A stretch of 64,000 bases of DNA, from positions 62,001 to 126,000 of the forward strand of contig NC_088323.1 of the NCBI RefSeq assembly GCF_910592395.1, given 5' to 3'. Under the pieces are notes generated by a model. It saw only the letters and a program-made list of their open reading frames with translations. It was not told the origin of the DNA and ran no database searches. The translations under genes were made by a program, and so were the position numbers. How positions within the stretch are numbered: the first letter of the stretch is position 1; each line of letters opens with the position of its first letter. Shown in pieces: positions 12,001 through 27,000 of the stretch. Source of the DNA: Lineus longissimus. Taxonomy: Eukaryota > Nemertea > Pilidiophora > Heteronemertea > Lineidae.

Positions 12001-15000
12001 CATTGTCATTGTTCAATGGTCTCTTTATTGGAGGATTATGTTACGTCATCTAGCTCACCTTTAACAATGATGTGCAATCATGCAGAATCGTATGTGTAGT
12101 GTCTGTGGTTACTTTCCAAAACCTGACTTATTTGGGGCTCAATAGTACACCAAATGCAGAGGAAGACTTTATTTTGTATTTATTTACACAAGTCACAGAC
12201 TTACATGTTTGAATAAAAATAAGCTGTTACTGTCAGTATCGGCCAGAGGCCACCTAAAACTCCTACTTGTCAAGATATGGGAGTGCTCTGTTAGCTTTGA
12301 TAAGATCGTATCCTGTTGTATTCAGAGAAAGGTAACAATTCATTTGAAGTGAAATATGATCTGAGTTGTTGAATCTCTGTCATCTCATTATAAACCTATT
12401 ACACAGTATTGATTATCATTATCCTGTTTGCCTACAGGTGATTCCTGGTTGGTGCCTCCATGTGTTGTTGAAGGAAGATGCCACATGAACCTTCTATGTT
12501 CACCAAGACTGCTGCACCATCAGTCTGCAGAAGTCTCACATGTGATCGCGGACAACATACATAAAGTGTCCTCTTTCTCATCAAATGTGTTGGTTTCGCT
12601 CCACCCAAAACCACCAGCATTCAAATCAAAGTGAAAACCACCAGGTTTGATTGAGAAGACAAGGTGGCAACAGGTGTGACATGTTCAGTATGGAAGATTT
12701 CAAACTAATAAGCTGCGTAATGATTCTCGCTCTCATTCTCAGTTCACAGCATGGCCTGGTTTGCTCGTTCAGGTCTAACATGTCTGACATGTCTGCAAGG
12801 GTTCACTCATCCCTGGGCAGACGGTTCACTCATCCCTGAGCAGGCGGTTCACTCATCCCTGGGCAGGCGGTTCACTCATCCCTGGGCAGACGGTTCACTC
12901 ATCCCTGGGCAGACGGTTCATCATCCCTGGGCAGACGGTTCACTCATCCCTGGGCAGACGGTTCACTCATCCCTGGGCAGACGGTTCATCATCCCTGGGC
13001 AGACGGTTCACTCATCCCTGGGCAGACGGTTCATCATCCCTGGGCAGACGGTTCATCATCCCTGGGCAAACGGTTCACTTATCCCTGGGCAGACGGTTCA
13101 CTCATCCCATGGCAGGCGGTTCACTCATCCCTGGGCAGACGGTTCATCATCTCTGGGCAGGTGGTTCACTCATCCCTGGGCAGACGGTTCATCATCCCTG
13201 GGCAGGCGGTTCACTCATCCCTGGGCAGACGGTTCATCATCCCTGGGCAGGCGGTTCACTCATCCCTGGGCAGACGGTTCATCATCCCTGGGCAGACGGT
13301 TCATCATCTCTGGGCAGACGGTTCACTCATCCCTGGGCAGACGGTTCATCATCCCTGGGCAGACGGTTAATCATCCCTGGGCAAACGGTTCACTTATCCC
13401 TGGGCAGACGGTTCACTCATCCCATGGCAGGCGGTTCACTCATCCCTGGGCAGATGGTTCATCATCTCTGGGCAGGCGGTTCACTCATCCCTTGGCAGAC
13501 GGTTCATCCCTGGGCAGGCGGTTCACTCATCCCTGGGCAGACGGTTCATCATCCCTGGGCAGGCGGTTCACTCATCCCTGGGCAGACGGTTCATCATCCC
13601 TGGGCAGACGGTTCATCATCTCTGGGCAGACGGTTCATCATCCCTGGGCAAACGGTTCACTTATCCCTGGGCAGACGGTTCACTCATCCCATGGCAGGCG
13701 GTTCACTCATCCCTGGGCAGACGGTTCATCATCCCTGGGCAGGCGGTTCACTCATCTCTGGGCAGACGGTTCATCATCCCTGGGCAGGCGGTTCACTCAT
13801 CCCTGGGCAGACGGTTCATCATCCCTGGGCAGACGGTTCATCATCTCTGGGCAGGCGGTTCACTCATCCCTGGGCAGACGGTTCATCATCCCTGGGCAGG
13901 CGGTTCACTCATCCCTGGGCAGACGGTTCATCATCCCTGGGCAGGCGGTTCACTCATCCCTGGGCAGACGGTTCATCATTCCTGGGCAGGCGGTTCACTC
14001 ATCCCTGGGCAGACGGTTCATCATCTCTGGGCAGGCGGTTCACTCATCCATGTCATCCCTGGGCAGACGGTTCATCATCCCTGGGCAGGCGGTTCACTCA
14101 TCCCTGGGCAGACGGTTCATCATCCCTTGGCAGGCAGTTCATCATCTTTGGGCAGGTTTGATGCACTGGAGGTTTCATTATGAATGGACTGGTTCAGTAA
14201 TGGGAAATCTTTCTTACAGCTTGGATTTGCAAGCTTTGTATACATTCTCCACACATGTTAGATTTGCCTTTTTCTGCCAGAGTAGGCCAACATGTCATGC
14301 AGTACAAGCATATTTCACCACTTGTCAATGATCATGATGACAGAGAATTTTAATAACAGGACAAGAATGCTAGATTGAGTCATTACCACTCTGGCCGAGA
14401 CAATTATTTTGACCTGATACATGCATCCGTAATGAATACCCCAGTTAGAAAAAGCTTGGTCAAGTACTAAGTAGTCATTCAGTAGACATGGCCCAGATAG
14501 GCCTGCTTCAAATTGGTGCCGAAATCAAATGCAGCAACTCTTTCTGTCTCAAAGATGGGGAGAACTTGTTGGTGAAAGAATGAGAAGGGCGAGTTACTCC
14601 ACCATCATTTAATCATCCAGCAATGTGATCCCGCCAAGTCCCTCTTTCACTCAATTCAACGAGTAGCAGAAATGTCCACTTGTGAAGCAAACCACATTTA
14701 TCTGTCAACGTTTGAAGAGCTATAAAGTACATTGCAGCACCATCCCCTCTCGGGTGTAATAATGAACCTTGTAAATAGAGTCAATGGATATTGATGGAGG
14801 TAATGAATCTGACTCATGCGTTGGTATCGCGAGATCAGGCTTAGATCAAATCTCGATGAATATTTCCATGTAAGATTCATATCTGTCTTGTTATAATGAG
14901 ACCAGAGGATGCTCAAAACCAAGTGAGAAGTTGTGTCTTTAGTTATCTTGGACTCATTACTTTACTTACATTCAGACACACATCTTATTGACCATGTAGT

Positions 15001-18000
15001 TGGGTTCAGGGCTGCATCCCCAACCATCAAACAGTAGTCGGGCAGCTGAGCTGTTCAGAACAACTCTGGTGAACACTTTTCAAAAAATACTTGTGTATGT
15101 GTTGCCAGTTAAAAAAAATGAATTTCAATGATGAAGCTCTTTAACTAGCTCATTGGTCCAACTTATGTTGGATCACACAAGTCTAACCTCACAACCACCT
15201 GTCCCGAGGTGGTCAACAACAGCCATATTATGTCATAGTTTATATTGATTTCTAAAGTTCCTTGTCTGATGGTGTAACAATTGGATCAACCTGAGATTAG
15301 GCTGATACATGAGACATGTGAGATGTGCCAGTAACCCTTCAGCTGAGACTTGTTGTGACAGCCGGGCCAATGTCACCACATCGCTTGAGAACATGTTGCC
15401 AATGGTTGGACTTCATTTGAAGGCTTAGTTCATTTGTGAAACTGATTCAGTCCCGTTGATCCAAGTGTGAGGCGTCAAACTCAATTGACCCGAGCTACTT
15501 CATTCCTTTTGTCTGAATGGATTTACATTGTGTTGGTGTTTAGCTAGCCAAGCTATTACAGTGCAATTCTTGACAATGAATTCACTCTTGTCATTTAAGG
15601 TCCTATTGTGTCAGTATTAAATGGCAGTTCACTTATAATGAAAGTGTGTTTTGGCCACTCCTGAGGCCTAATGACTACAATCATGTATGAGACAAAAGTC
15701 TATATGAAAAATGTTAAGAATGAAAATGACCGGACTGCTAATATTGTTTTGCCAGCCTGGTGGGCAACTTTGCCACTCTCTGATGGCTGTTGGTGTAAAG
15801 ATAATAGAGTTGATGGAGTGAAATCATGGTGAAATGAGAAGCAGAGCTTGTCAGACTTGTCAGGGTGGCTGACATCATCGGTCTAACATCATTGGCTCTG
15901 CCTCCACTATTTGGCTGATCCTCGTTTGAATGCCTCCGAATGTACTATTGACATGTACTCTTACAATACATCCCTCGAAATGCAACCGAATGACTATAAG
16001 GGTCAGCTGGCAGTTGGTGATGATTCAAAGTCTTGTGGTCCATACTTGACTCATTTTTTGAAGCAATTGAAAGTTTGTGAGACTGCATGCAGTGCATTGA
16101 CCACTGCTTACACTGCTTAAGTTGAGATTTTATTGCCACACCCATAGTGCGATTGGAATCTTTGGAAAGCAATCCTTGGCACCTTCACCCACAGGAAAGT
16201 GCAGGGTTGCCCCAGAGCACTTCTCCGTATTCCACCATACATGCCCTTGTTAGGTGCCATGCCTGCTCTTCAATTCTCCCTTATGGCTTTCTAAGTTCTA
16301 GGTCATTAGAGTAGGCCCTGAATTCCAACCAAAATAGCAGTAAATGTTTAACTTAGCCTGACATTTTGTTTTCATTCTTTGGTAACACTTTCCTCAAGTG
16401 TCATCAGACCCCCAATAAGTTTGTGTGTGTCTTGGGCTTCTCTGTGTGCCCTTGGTTAACATTCAGATCTCAATCAGCAGTTATGCCTTGTTTCGTCCTT
16501 TTGTAGTAAATTGTAGGAAAAGCAAGGATCCTTCATTGGCGTCTTTTTTGTGAGGACGGTCAAGGTTGTGATGGGGGATATGTCATTCAGACCTCAATGA
16601 TGAGGTAAAGCCTTGTTTTACTGCCCTTTTATAGGACAAGCAAGGAGCCATCGTTGGCCAACTTGATTGTGAGGATAGTTGAGGTGGGGATTGGTCACTC
16701 TACTCCTTGAGACGTTGAGTTGGAGCCATCGTTGGCCAACTTGATTGTGAGGATAGTTGAGGTGGGGATTGGTCACTCTACTCCTTGAGACGTTGAGTTG
16801 GCCCAAGAACAGCAACATACCAAGTGACTCCATTCCAACCGCTTGTGATACGACTGACTCCCCGCTCCCAATCACATTGTTCCTCCTTTCTCAACTGGCT
16901 CAATATCGTTGATAACTTATGTGAAAGGAGGTCGACCCCTCCATGGAGAGATATCTGTTGGAACCCGATGGGGTGCGGGAATCTTGCTGAGCATGCCTTC
17001 AAACAATCCTGGTCTTTCTGTTTGATAACGGCCATAATGGTGGTAAGATAATGTGGGCAGAGGTTAGTCAGTGTGCCATTCTTAGAAAACTGAGAAAAAA
17101 TTTACGTCTACACTCATAGACTACCTTCGATTTGAAAACTTGCCCACATTGCTTGACTAACAGAGGTGTGTTGGTGTGTTTGGCTTATTATCTGCAGTGT
17201 ATTTTGCGCATGAAGAGAGTTCATTCATCGGCTAGGCTTACAGTTGAGACGAACAGTTCACCTATTTCTCACAACGACACAGCAAACATTTCCACTGCAT
17301 AGTCATACTCAGACAGAAAAAACTTCCACTTTCTTATTGATGCTATGGTATGCTAATATCATCCAGCCGAGGCTATCATCATTACCGATATCATCGTAAC
17401 CGCTTCTGATGTTGCATTATCGTAATTTATCAATAATCGTGGCGATGTCTGGCTTGGAAAGGTATGCAAACATGGCCTCATTCCAGAGGAGGCTTCTGAA
17501 GCGCTTGCCTAATGGTCAAATACAAACTTCATCACTTCCTTCATTCTTGTGGATGCTGCGGGATTCTGTATGGAGCATTCTTTCTGTTCTCAGTTGTAGG
17601 CCTATCTATTTTACTTGTCTATGGTCAGGTATATTGACTTCACCTACAGATGCTCTACTTTTCTGGGTGCTTGCAACATACAGCCAGATCTTTGCAAGCC
17701 CCGAAGCCTGCAATATGGGGTGCTTGCAACATACAGCCAGAGCTTTGCAAGCCCCGAAGCCTGCAATATGGGGTGCTTGCAACATACAGCCAGAGCTTTG
17801 CAAGCCCCAAAGCCTGCAATATAGGGTGCCAGTGAGATAGGTGGCTACCGTTACTTTGGAGAAGTGATTTGGCCCAAGTCGTTAAGTGTACTTGACCTTG
17901 ATCAGTCAGCTGTCAGAGTGAGGCTGAATATGGTCACCTCAGGGACGGCATTGCTCCACACTCGTGAGTTCTGTATCACATGAGCCAAATCGATCCAACA

Positions 18001-21000
18001 CCAGTTGAATTCATAAACGAGGACTTTGGAATAAACTAACTAACAAAAGCGCACCATGTCTGGCAAGTTTTATCAAAGAGGAGACAAACGAAGTGTCATC
18101 TCTTTCAGATATAACATCTTGTGATAGACACAGTGACCTGTGAAGCCCTATTGTGGTGTGTTCAAATCGTTAAGTGTTGAGATATCAAGCTGTTTATGAT
18201 GTCTGCTCCTTTGTGTTCAACAGTGGCATTCTTGAGGTTCTCAATCCTGACATCAGCCAGGAATAGTTCACCCCTGGATACTGCCAAGGCAAGATGACTG
18301 ATTCTCTTCAGGGCAGTGTGACCTGCAATTGTTAATGCTGGAGTTACGGGTAATACTGGCCAGAGGCTATTTGATGTTGTGTTGGGCTTGTGGCATCGTG
18401 TGGTGTGGTTCGATACCTGTCGGAAACCACCCAACATGTGACCTTTGGCCAGTCACTTTGTAATAGTTGCGTCATTGAATGAGATGTGATGGTGTTGCAG
18501 AAGTTCAACCTTACATCGCTCATATGTCTTGACCGTTCATATCTCTTGACAATGACAAGTGTCAGGGATTGAATCGCTGGACTCCTGCAGGGAGCAATAT
18601 AACCCAGGAACAATGGTAGAAAGAGTTGACTCATTTCTCTGACATCGGCACAAAGGACCTGGTGAATATTAGATGCTGAACCAACATGGTGGTCTTACGC
18701 TTAGTGGCAAGGACCGTAATACTATTTGAATGTTGCACATCGCCAGATAGAGCATGGCAGAAGGTGTACCACTCTGTACCAAATGCCTCTCCTTTTGCCA
18801 CGATTCATCATCTGTTGATGAAATCTTTACTCCGCCCAAACAACTGATTTAGTCGTGACTGGAAAGTAATAACATGTTCTATAAGAATAAGTGAACAAGA
18901 AGAAAGCTCAGCCAGTCTCTGGTTGCGATAATGATGTTGGTTTGGACCCGTTCCTGCATACCTAACCTATGATTTCCTACATAAACTGAATGAGTTTAGA
19001 CAAGCCTTGAAATCGGATCCCTTGCAATGAATAATGTAAGAAATCAACAACCAGCGAACCTGCCTTACAAGCCACAGCTGTGGCTGGAGGGAATTGCTAT
19101 GCAACCGAGTTGGATTTGAGGTGAAGAGTGTCAGCCCATGATGCTATGTGCGAGCGGTAGCCTTCCGATACTAAAGCAAGAGGGGGGAAAATGTTCCATG
19201 GTTGTGTGGAACTTGAAGTGAGCAATCGCATGCTGATCACAGTGGAAGCTCATATATCACCCGGCCTCAAACTTAACAAGGTTTCGTATTGTTGATGTGA
19301 ATTAGTTCAGTAAAGTGGAACAGTTTTGTCATGTTTATACTCTTTAATAAAATGATAGAACTGCATGCAGCATTGTTTGTGCTTCATATAACTGACGGGG
19401 AGATGGATGGGACGGTGAGGAGGGATGAGGCGGAGAGGAGGGATGGGGCGGAGAGGAGGGATGAGGCGGAGAGGAGGGATGGGGCGGAGAGGAGGGATGA
19501 GGCGGAGAGGAGGGATGAGGCGGAGAGGAGGGATGGGACGGTGAGGAGGGATGAGGCGGAGAGGAGGGATGAGGCGGAGAGGAGGGATGAGGCGGAGAGG
19601 AGGGATGAGGCGGAGAGGAGGGATGAGGCGGAGAGGAGGGATGAGGCGGAGAGGAGGGATGAGGCGGAGAGGAGGGATGGGATGGTGAGGAGGGATGAGG
19701 CGGAGAGGAGGGATGAGGTGGAGAGGAGGGATGAGGCGTAGAGGAGGGATGAGGCAAGAGGAGGGATGGGGCAACTGATAGCAGATGTGACAAACAGTGG
19801 AAATGGCGGTCACTAAACACTATCAATCAAATGGCACTATTTATCACCAGTATTTACTAACAATGTTACAGCCAGGGGTGTGGCGCCATGCTGCTCATGG
19901 TCATCCTCCATAACTCACATCTGATGTTGTAAGAGTTGATAACGACCTTTCTCTATTCGTGTCGATGACTTGATTTGCATGTGTGATTCCGATGAGGGAG
20001 GATATTATTCAAATGATTGCGATCAGTTCATGATTATGGTGATATCAGGACATGCAGGAAGATATCCATGCTCCTCCAGTCAAACGTAAAACGACAGCCA
20101 ACATGTTGACATAGTTTGGACTTTTGTCATCTGGTGGTACTAACATCCTGTGATGGCTGCGAGAGAGCCAGCCATTCTTATCTCTGCCTTGTCTCTTGTT
20201 CCTGAAGGCAATCGTCTGAGTTCTGAGTCGATGTTGATCTGATGCGATCGTTAGCCAGTGGACTCGCATGGCTTGGCCACAAAAGTCTCCATGAAGTCAC
20301 ATTCAACACCAAATCATTGATTGAAGCTACATTTGAAATGGATGTGTCGTAGGATTGAAGTGGTCGGCCAACACAGGAAGTGCTCTGCAAGCATGGCCAA
20401 TGTCAGTATCATAAAAGGATGATAAACTCAGTAGATAAAAATGATAGAAAGATACTCTGGACATACGCATGGTTCCAGACCTCCATCTGAAGATGGCTGC
20501 TGGTATGGATGGTGCTGGCACACAGAGCCAGGGATGTCAACATTCATGTTCAACCTGGTCAGTACCAGTACATGGGCCAGGGGACCAAGGGCTAGGGTAC
20601 CAGTAGAGTGGTCATAGTTTAATTTCAAATGGGTCTCAGTCTTGATGGAATATTTTTCGATCTTCCATTACTTGACCAGTTTCCATCCTCATCATGCTGG
20701 GTTTAAATCACTCTAAATAACATGAATAGAAATCAAATGACCATCCAATGTTCAATGTCCAAGCCAATTACTGGTGTATATGATGGTTTAATCAGTGTGT
20801 GCCCTATCATATCTATAGGTTACCGCTGCGCTGAAACGAGTGTGCATACATTGTTCATGTGCAGTTTGAGGCAGCATGTCAGGCGTGCGTCAGTATGCCT
20901 TCAGTTGAGGAAGAGATTGTGACTTGACGCAGAGTATGATCTGCCCTCAACACTCTCTCACTAACCTATGCATGCTCCATGCTCAGGATGGCTTCCAGCA

Positions 21001-24000
21001 CAGATCAATCATGGTTTGACCCTGAATGATCTGCCTGCAACAAGTGAACCCATCCTCCACTACATCTCTCTCAGGTGAAAATCAGCTGGGTGCCCATACC
21101 TCTCGTTCAAGCAAGTATCGCCCAAGGTCTAAACCATAAAGAGTAGATCACGTACATGTTTCATGGAGAAGTCAGTGGAATGGTTTCACTTATAGAGGAG
21201 CCCAAAGAAGATGCATTGGCGTGTAACCTTCTAGTTGTTTACTATCTGATGTAGGGCTTGTGGGAGGAGCATGTGGATGGTCAATGATGACTCTGACTTG
21301 ATGTAGGGCTAGTGGGAGGAGCATGTGGATGGTCAATGATGACTCTGTGGGAGGAGCATGTGGATGGTCAATGATGACTCTGACTTGATGTAGGGCTAGT
21401 GGGAGGAGCATGTGGATGGTCAATGATGACTCTGACTTGATGTAGGGCTAGTGGGAGGAGCATGTGGATGGTCAATGATGACTCTGACTTGATGTAGGGC
21501 TAGTGGGAGGAGCATGTGGATGGTCAATGATGACTCTGACTTGATGTAGGGCTAGTGGGAGGAGCATGTGGATGGTCAATGATGACTCTGACTTGATGTA
21601 GGGCTAGTGGGAGGAGCATGTGGATGGTCAATGATGACTCTGACTTGATGTAGGGCTAGTGGGAGGAGCATGTGGATGGTCAATGATGACTCTGATGTAG
21701 GGCTAGTGGGAGGAGCATGTGGATGGTCAATGATGACTCTGACTTGATGTAGGGGCTAGTGGGAGGAGCATGTGGATGGTCAATGATGACTCTGATGTAG
21801 GGCTAGTGGGAGGAGCATGTGGATGGTCAATGATGACTCTGACTTGATGTAGGGCTAGTGGGAGGAGCATGTGGATGGTCAATGATGACTCTGATGTAGG
21901 GCTAGTGGGAGGAGCATGTGGATGGTCAATGATGACTCTGATGTAGGGCTAGTGGGAGGAGCATGTGGATGGTCAATGATGACTCTGATGTAGGGCTAGT
22001 GGGAGGAGCATGTGGATGGTCAATGATGACTCTGACTTGATGTCAAACTTTGTGATCATGCTTAGGGTGCATTGACAGTCATCGTCATTGCCGACAGATG
22101 GTTCAAAATGGTGATTATATATCTCATCAAAATATTCATAGAACCCATTATGGTCCAAATCCCAACCTAGATAGCTGGTGTATTGATTTTGTGTGCTGCA
22201 AAAAGAGCATCTTTATTGTCTGCGGTCAGCGTTGAACAACCTAAAATGAGGTCAACCGCTCTGTCAGAATACAATGCCATCCCGCCCCCATGGTATACAA
22301 CCACTCAGATAATGTCATTATTGAAAAATAATCCCTTCCAAAAAAGCTTTTGTCCTCGAGCAAAGACACTCTGCATGACTTCTGCTAGCTTGGGAAGCCT
22401 TCATGAATAAAAAACATGTCAACGTTTGTTGGACAAAAAGTATGCCACATCATATAGAAGCTTTGTAACTGCATCAGTCCCTCCCTGTGGAGCTGTGAAT
22501 AACACTCAGACAGTTCAATAACCAACGGTTTTTCTCTCTCGAAAACGTGTGGAAAGCTTTCTTTATTTGCGAGTTGGTGTCAGAGTGTCTCTCTGCGGGT
22601 TGCTCTGTTGCTGGGTAGAAGAACTGCAATGCTCTGCTTTGTGAAATATCCAAGTTCTCTATGAGTAATTGAGTAACAAACGGCATGTTTTTATGTCCCA
22701 GTGCTGGTTGAGCACATGATTGCTGTTTTCATATAATAGCAACTGTTTTTATGTCAGTCCCTGCAGTTAACCCAATAACTGTAGAGTTTACATGTAAAAC
22801 ATGCATAGATGAGGCGGCTACTGGCCAACGACCACCACAAAGCTCTTGGGCCCCTTAATGGTGGAACTCTCTAGGACAGCCAACCTCTTGGCCCCTTAAT
22901 GGTGGAACTCTAGGACAGCCAACCTCTCGGGCCCCTTAATGGTGGAACTCTCTAGGACAGCCAACCTCTTGGGCCCCTTAATGGTGGAACTCTCTAGGAC
23001 AGCCAACCTCTTGGGCCCCTTAATGGTGGAACTCTCTAGGACAGCCAACCTCTTGGGCCCCTTAATGGTGGAACTCTCTAGGACAGCCAACCTCTTGGCC
23101 CCTTAATGGTGGAACTCTAGGACAGCCAACCTCTTGGCCCCTTAATGGTGGAACTCTCTAGGACAGCCAACCTCTTGGGCCCCTTAATGGTGGAACTCTC
23201 TTGGACAGCCAACCTCTTGGCCCCTTAATGGTGGAACTCTCTAGGACAGCCAACCTCTTGGGCCCCTTAATGGTGGAACTCTCTTGGACAGCCAACCTCT
23301 TGGCCCCTTAATGGTGGAACTCTCTAGGACAGCCAACCTCTTGGGCCCCTTAATGGTGGAACTCTCTTGGACAGCCAACCTCTTGGCCCCTTAATGGTGG
23401 AACTCTCTAGGACAGCCAACCTCGTGGGCCCCTTAATGGTGGAACTCTCTAGGACAGCCAACCTCTTGGGCCCCTTAATGGTGGAACTCTCTAGGACAGC
23501 CGACTTCCCAAATCGAGCTGACTGTCTAGTTACCTCATGTTTCTAAAACTTGCTAAGTTTCTTTTGGTTTAAAAAAGAATCGACATGAATGAAGCCCTAC
23601 AACACACACCACAAGTTATGATCAGTGCTTTGGGCCTACATGTAGAGCATAGCTAACAGCCAGTATGTGACTTGAAGTGTGTCTAATTGGCCCATGAGTA
23701 GGCCTATTGTGACACAAGGACAGCCAACAAGACGGAAGCAATTAATGCTAATTAGGCTGACATTGAAACTCATCTGAGAGAATATGCTCTATAAGTGGCA
23801 ATGAATTACAACTACTATTCTCAGAACAGTTATCTTGACCCTTGGCTAGAATACTTCTGGCTTAGAAAGCTTCTGGGAGCATTTGAGAGTTTGTCATGAT
23901 GTCTGATGAGTTGTTGGGCTACATGTTTGATCATTCCAGGAGCGCTGCACTAAGTCAGCAACCTTCTGGGAAAAGGCTTTGCCTCATGTTTGATGATGTG

Positions 24001-27000
24001 GTGGACTTGCTCAGTGGCAGAAACAGAAACCGAACACTGTGTTTACTGAGTAAACAAAAGACTTGCATGCTCCTCAAGAAATCAGATGAAAAAAACTCTA
24101 GGGGAAGGTTTGGGAGGCGTGTAGTTTACGTTGCTTGTGGTGCATAGGTATGCAGCCTATCTGAGGAGGATGCAATGGCAGGCTGCCCATAACTAGCAAA
24201 AGCCTCTCCTTTGAAGGCACCCGGTAATAATGGGTGTAATACTGACCTGACCTTGAGCACGGTAAAAAAAGATGCCTGCAGGCAGTTTACTGAAACTCAT
24301 TGACCCCATTGACAACTCATGGCTCCATGAATAAGATATAGGCCTACACTTGGCCTAACTGATGAAGATAAAGGGATGTTATTGATGTGTCTGTCTGGGG
24401 TGTGTAAAAGACCCCTCTTACTGTACTCATGGGTGAACTGTATCTACTCAGTTGCCAGACAGGAACTTGATGTTGCTACTCTTCTAATGGAGATATTCCG
24501 GGTAAATTCCTCCACTGAATCATTTCACAGGAATGTGTAGCAGTGTTTAATTGGTGCTGTGATGGCCAGCATGTGCACATGGAATCATTAACCCCATCAG
24601 ACTATGACATCTCTTTGGAGGAATGGTCTTTTTGGGACACCAAGATCATGTTATTGGGATTTTCATCAACCATTATTCTACCAAGATTTGAAATGTTTTG
24701 CATTGTGAATTTGACAACATCAGCCCTTTGAAAGTCTTACCCAGCCTTCTTCCAACCAACCTGATTTTTCAGCAGAGAGGCACATTACTTCCATCATCAT
24801 CAGGAGGAAACAAGTACTCGTTGCCATCGTTATAACCTTGACACAATAAGATAACTGTGCCTTCCAGCATGTTCAAGTTGAAATGTCTCATCTCACTATC
24901 GGTGAAAGAGAGATTTGAAAATCTATATTTTGCTTTTCAACCTGTAGTCTCTGGTATTGAGTATACAGTATTCCATGGTTGAATCAAGTATGTGTACATG
25001 ATGGATGTAATTACTATCAGTCTAAACTCAAGCTGACAAGTACCATATGAAATGTGGCGGGCGCACTGATGGAGATTGCCTTGATAAATGGAGCAGAGTT
25101 CACTGTGGCTTTTAGGTCACTGATAGACCAACAGAGACTGTTTGAGGGTTAGAGCTCCCCTGATAAAACATTCTGCAGAGACTCTAGTACGGGAGTTCCC
25201 TGGCCAGATCAAACTTGCCCACATAACCAGCCTAATGGAGACTACAAACAACTCGACTTTATCAACAGACCGGGTGTGACTGTCGAGCGAATGGGACAGA
25301 TTACAGGGGTTTGGGATGGGGCTCCTTATCGCAGATGTTCAGGACTTGTCCTCAAGAGAACCCTGTGACTGCCTGGGTATGCCCTGATAGCTGGTGGGGG
25401 GGACCTACTGGATTGGCACCTAGATGTGTCGTCCCAGCTGTAAGGTGGCACCTACCATGCACCCTCGCCACAACCCCTCCCCACTTGAGTAAAAGGGAAA
25501 CGGGTTGGTGACTGGTATGGCTATTTGAGTTGTAGACTTTGCGGAAGTTGTGGGAGTGAAGTGTATCTGATTCTCAAGTGGTGCTTGAGGTGCACTCGTC
25601 ATGAACCAGGTATCTTCACGGAAGTGACTGTTAACCCATTTTATAATGAAATTAGTTACAAACTCACTGATTATGTTTCCTTCTTACTTTTTCCAGTAGG
25701 TCAAATGGAATCAACTGTGGCATGTGGTGGCCAACTGAAATATCCCATGATAGACTGAAACCCCTTGGAGTGACACTTATATTAGAAGAAGGCTAACCCC
25801 TTGAGGCATTATGCCTGATGGCCACCTCAACCAAGACCAGCACAGAGTCTCTGCCTGGCTAATAGACCATGTCCTGCCATGGCTCATCAACGTGTCCGCT
25901 CCTCAAACAACTCCACATCTTGACATGAGGTCATGTTTTCTTGCTGTTTTCACAATCAAAGCTAATCAAGATGATCTCTTTCTTATTTTGCAGACTTCTA
26001 GTTGGTGCTCCAAAGTCTGATTTGGTTGGTGGTCCAGTGCGGAATACAGGCGTGGTCTATCGATGTCCGGTGACTACATTAACAGCAGACTGTACCCAGT
26101 TACGAATAGATGCTGAGCGTAAGTTCACCATGTCTGCTCATGTCAGAAGTCGTCCAAGAAAAGACCGACTATCAGATCCATGTCTCTGTTCACAATGTCA
26201 CATCCTTCATGTCCTATAGTACACACCCATCATGCCCTTGTGGTAAGCACTGAATGTGTTTGGACGTGAACACTTGGTGTATTGTTCACAATGTCACATC
26301 CTACATGTCCTATAGTACACACCCATCATGCCCTTGTGGTAAGCACTGAATGTGTTTGGACGTGAACACTTGGTGTATTGTTCACAATGTCACATCCTTC
26401 ATGTCCTATAGTACACACCCATCATGCCCTTGTGGTAAGCACTGAATGTGTTTGGACGTGAACACTTGGTGTATTGTTCACAATGTCACATCCTACATGT
26501 CCTATAGTACACACCCATCATGCCCTTGTGGTAAGCACTGAATGTGTTTGGACGTGAACACTTGGTGTATTGTTCACAATGTCACATCCTTCATGTCCTA
26601 TAGTACACACCCATCATGCCCTTGTGGTAAGCACTGAATGTGTTTGGACGTGAACACTTGGTGTATTGTTCATAATGTCACATCCTTCATGTCCTATAGT
26701 ACACACCCATCATGCCCTTGTGGTAAGCACTGAATGTGTTTGGACGTGAACACTTGGTGTATTGTTCACAATGTCACATCCTTCATGTCCTATAGTACAC
26801 ACCCATCATGCCCTTGTGGTAAGCACTGAATGTGTTTGGACGTGAACACTTGGTGTATTGTTCACAATGTCACATCCTACATGTCCTATAGTACACACCC
26901 ATCATGCCCTTGTGGTAAGCACTGAATGTGTTTGGACGTGAACACTTGGTGTATTGTTCACAATGTCACATCCTTCATGTCCTATAGTACACACCCATCA

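Larger units (their letters stand above)
9279..25993. other. Integrin alpha intron 1 (16.7 kb)
   Basis: I find no coding exon between integrin exons 1 and 2 on either strand. The intron holds a 225-bp duplication, six tandem arrays (listed separately) and otherwise unremarkable AT-leaning sequence at about 10.3-12.7, 14.2-16.6, 17.9-19.3, 19.8-21.2 and 23.5-25.9 kb. Long first introns often hold enhancers, but nothing in the bases singles one out. Confidence 0.6.

Noticed and set aside
12751-14331. 526-codon plus-strand open frame
   Set aside because: It is almost entirely translation of the 22/23-bp minisatellite. Other frames over the same bases are open too, and it lies in an integrin intron.
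19307-19826. Pro-rich (minus) and Glu/Arg-rich (plus) frames
   Set aside because: They are translations of the 18-bp purine repeat on each strand.
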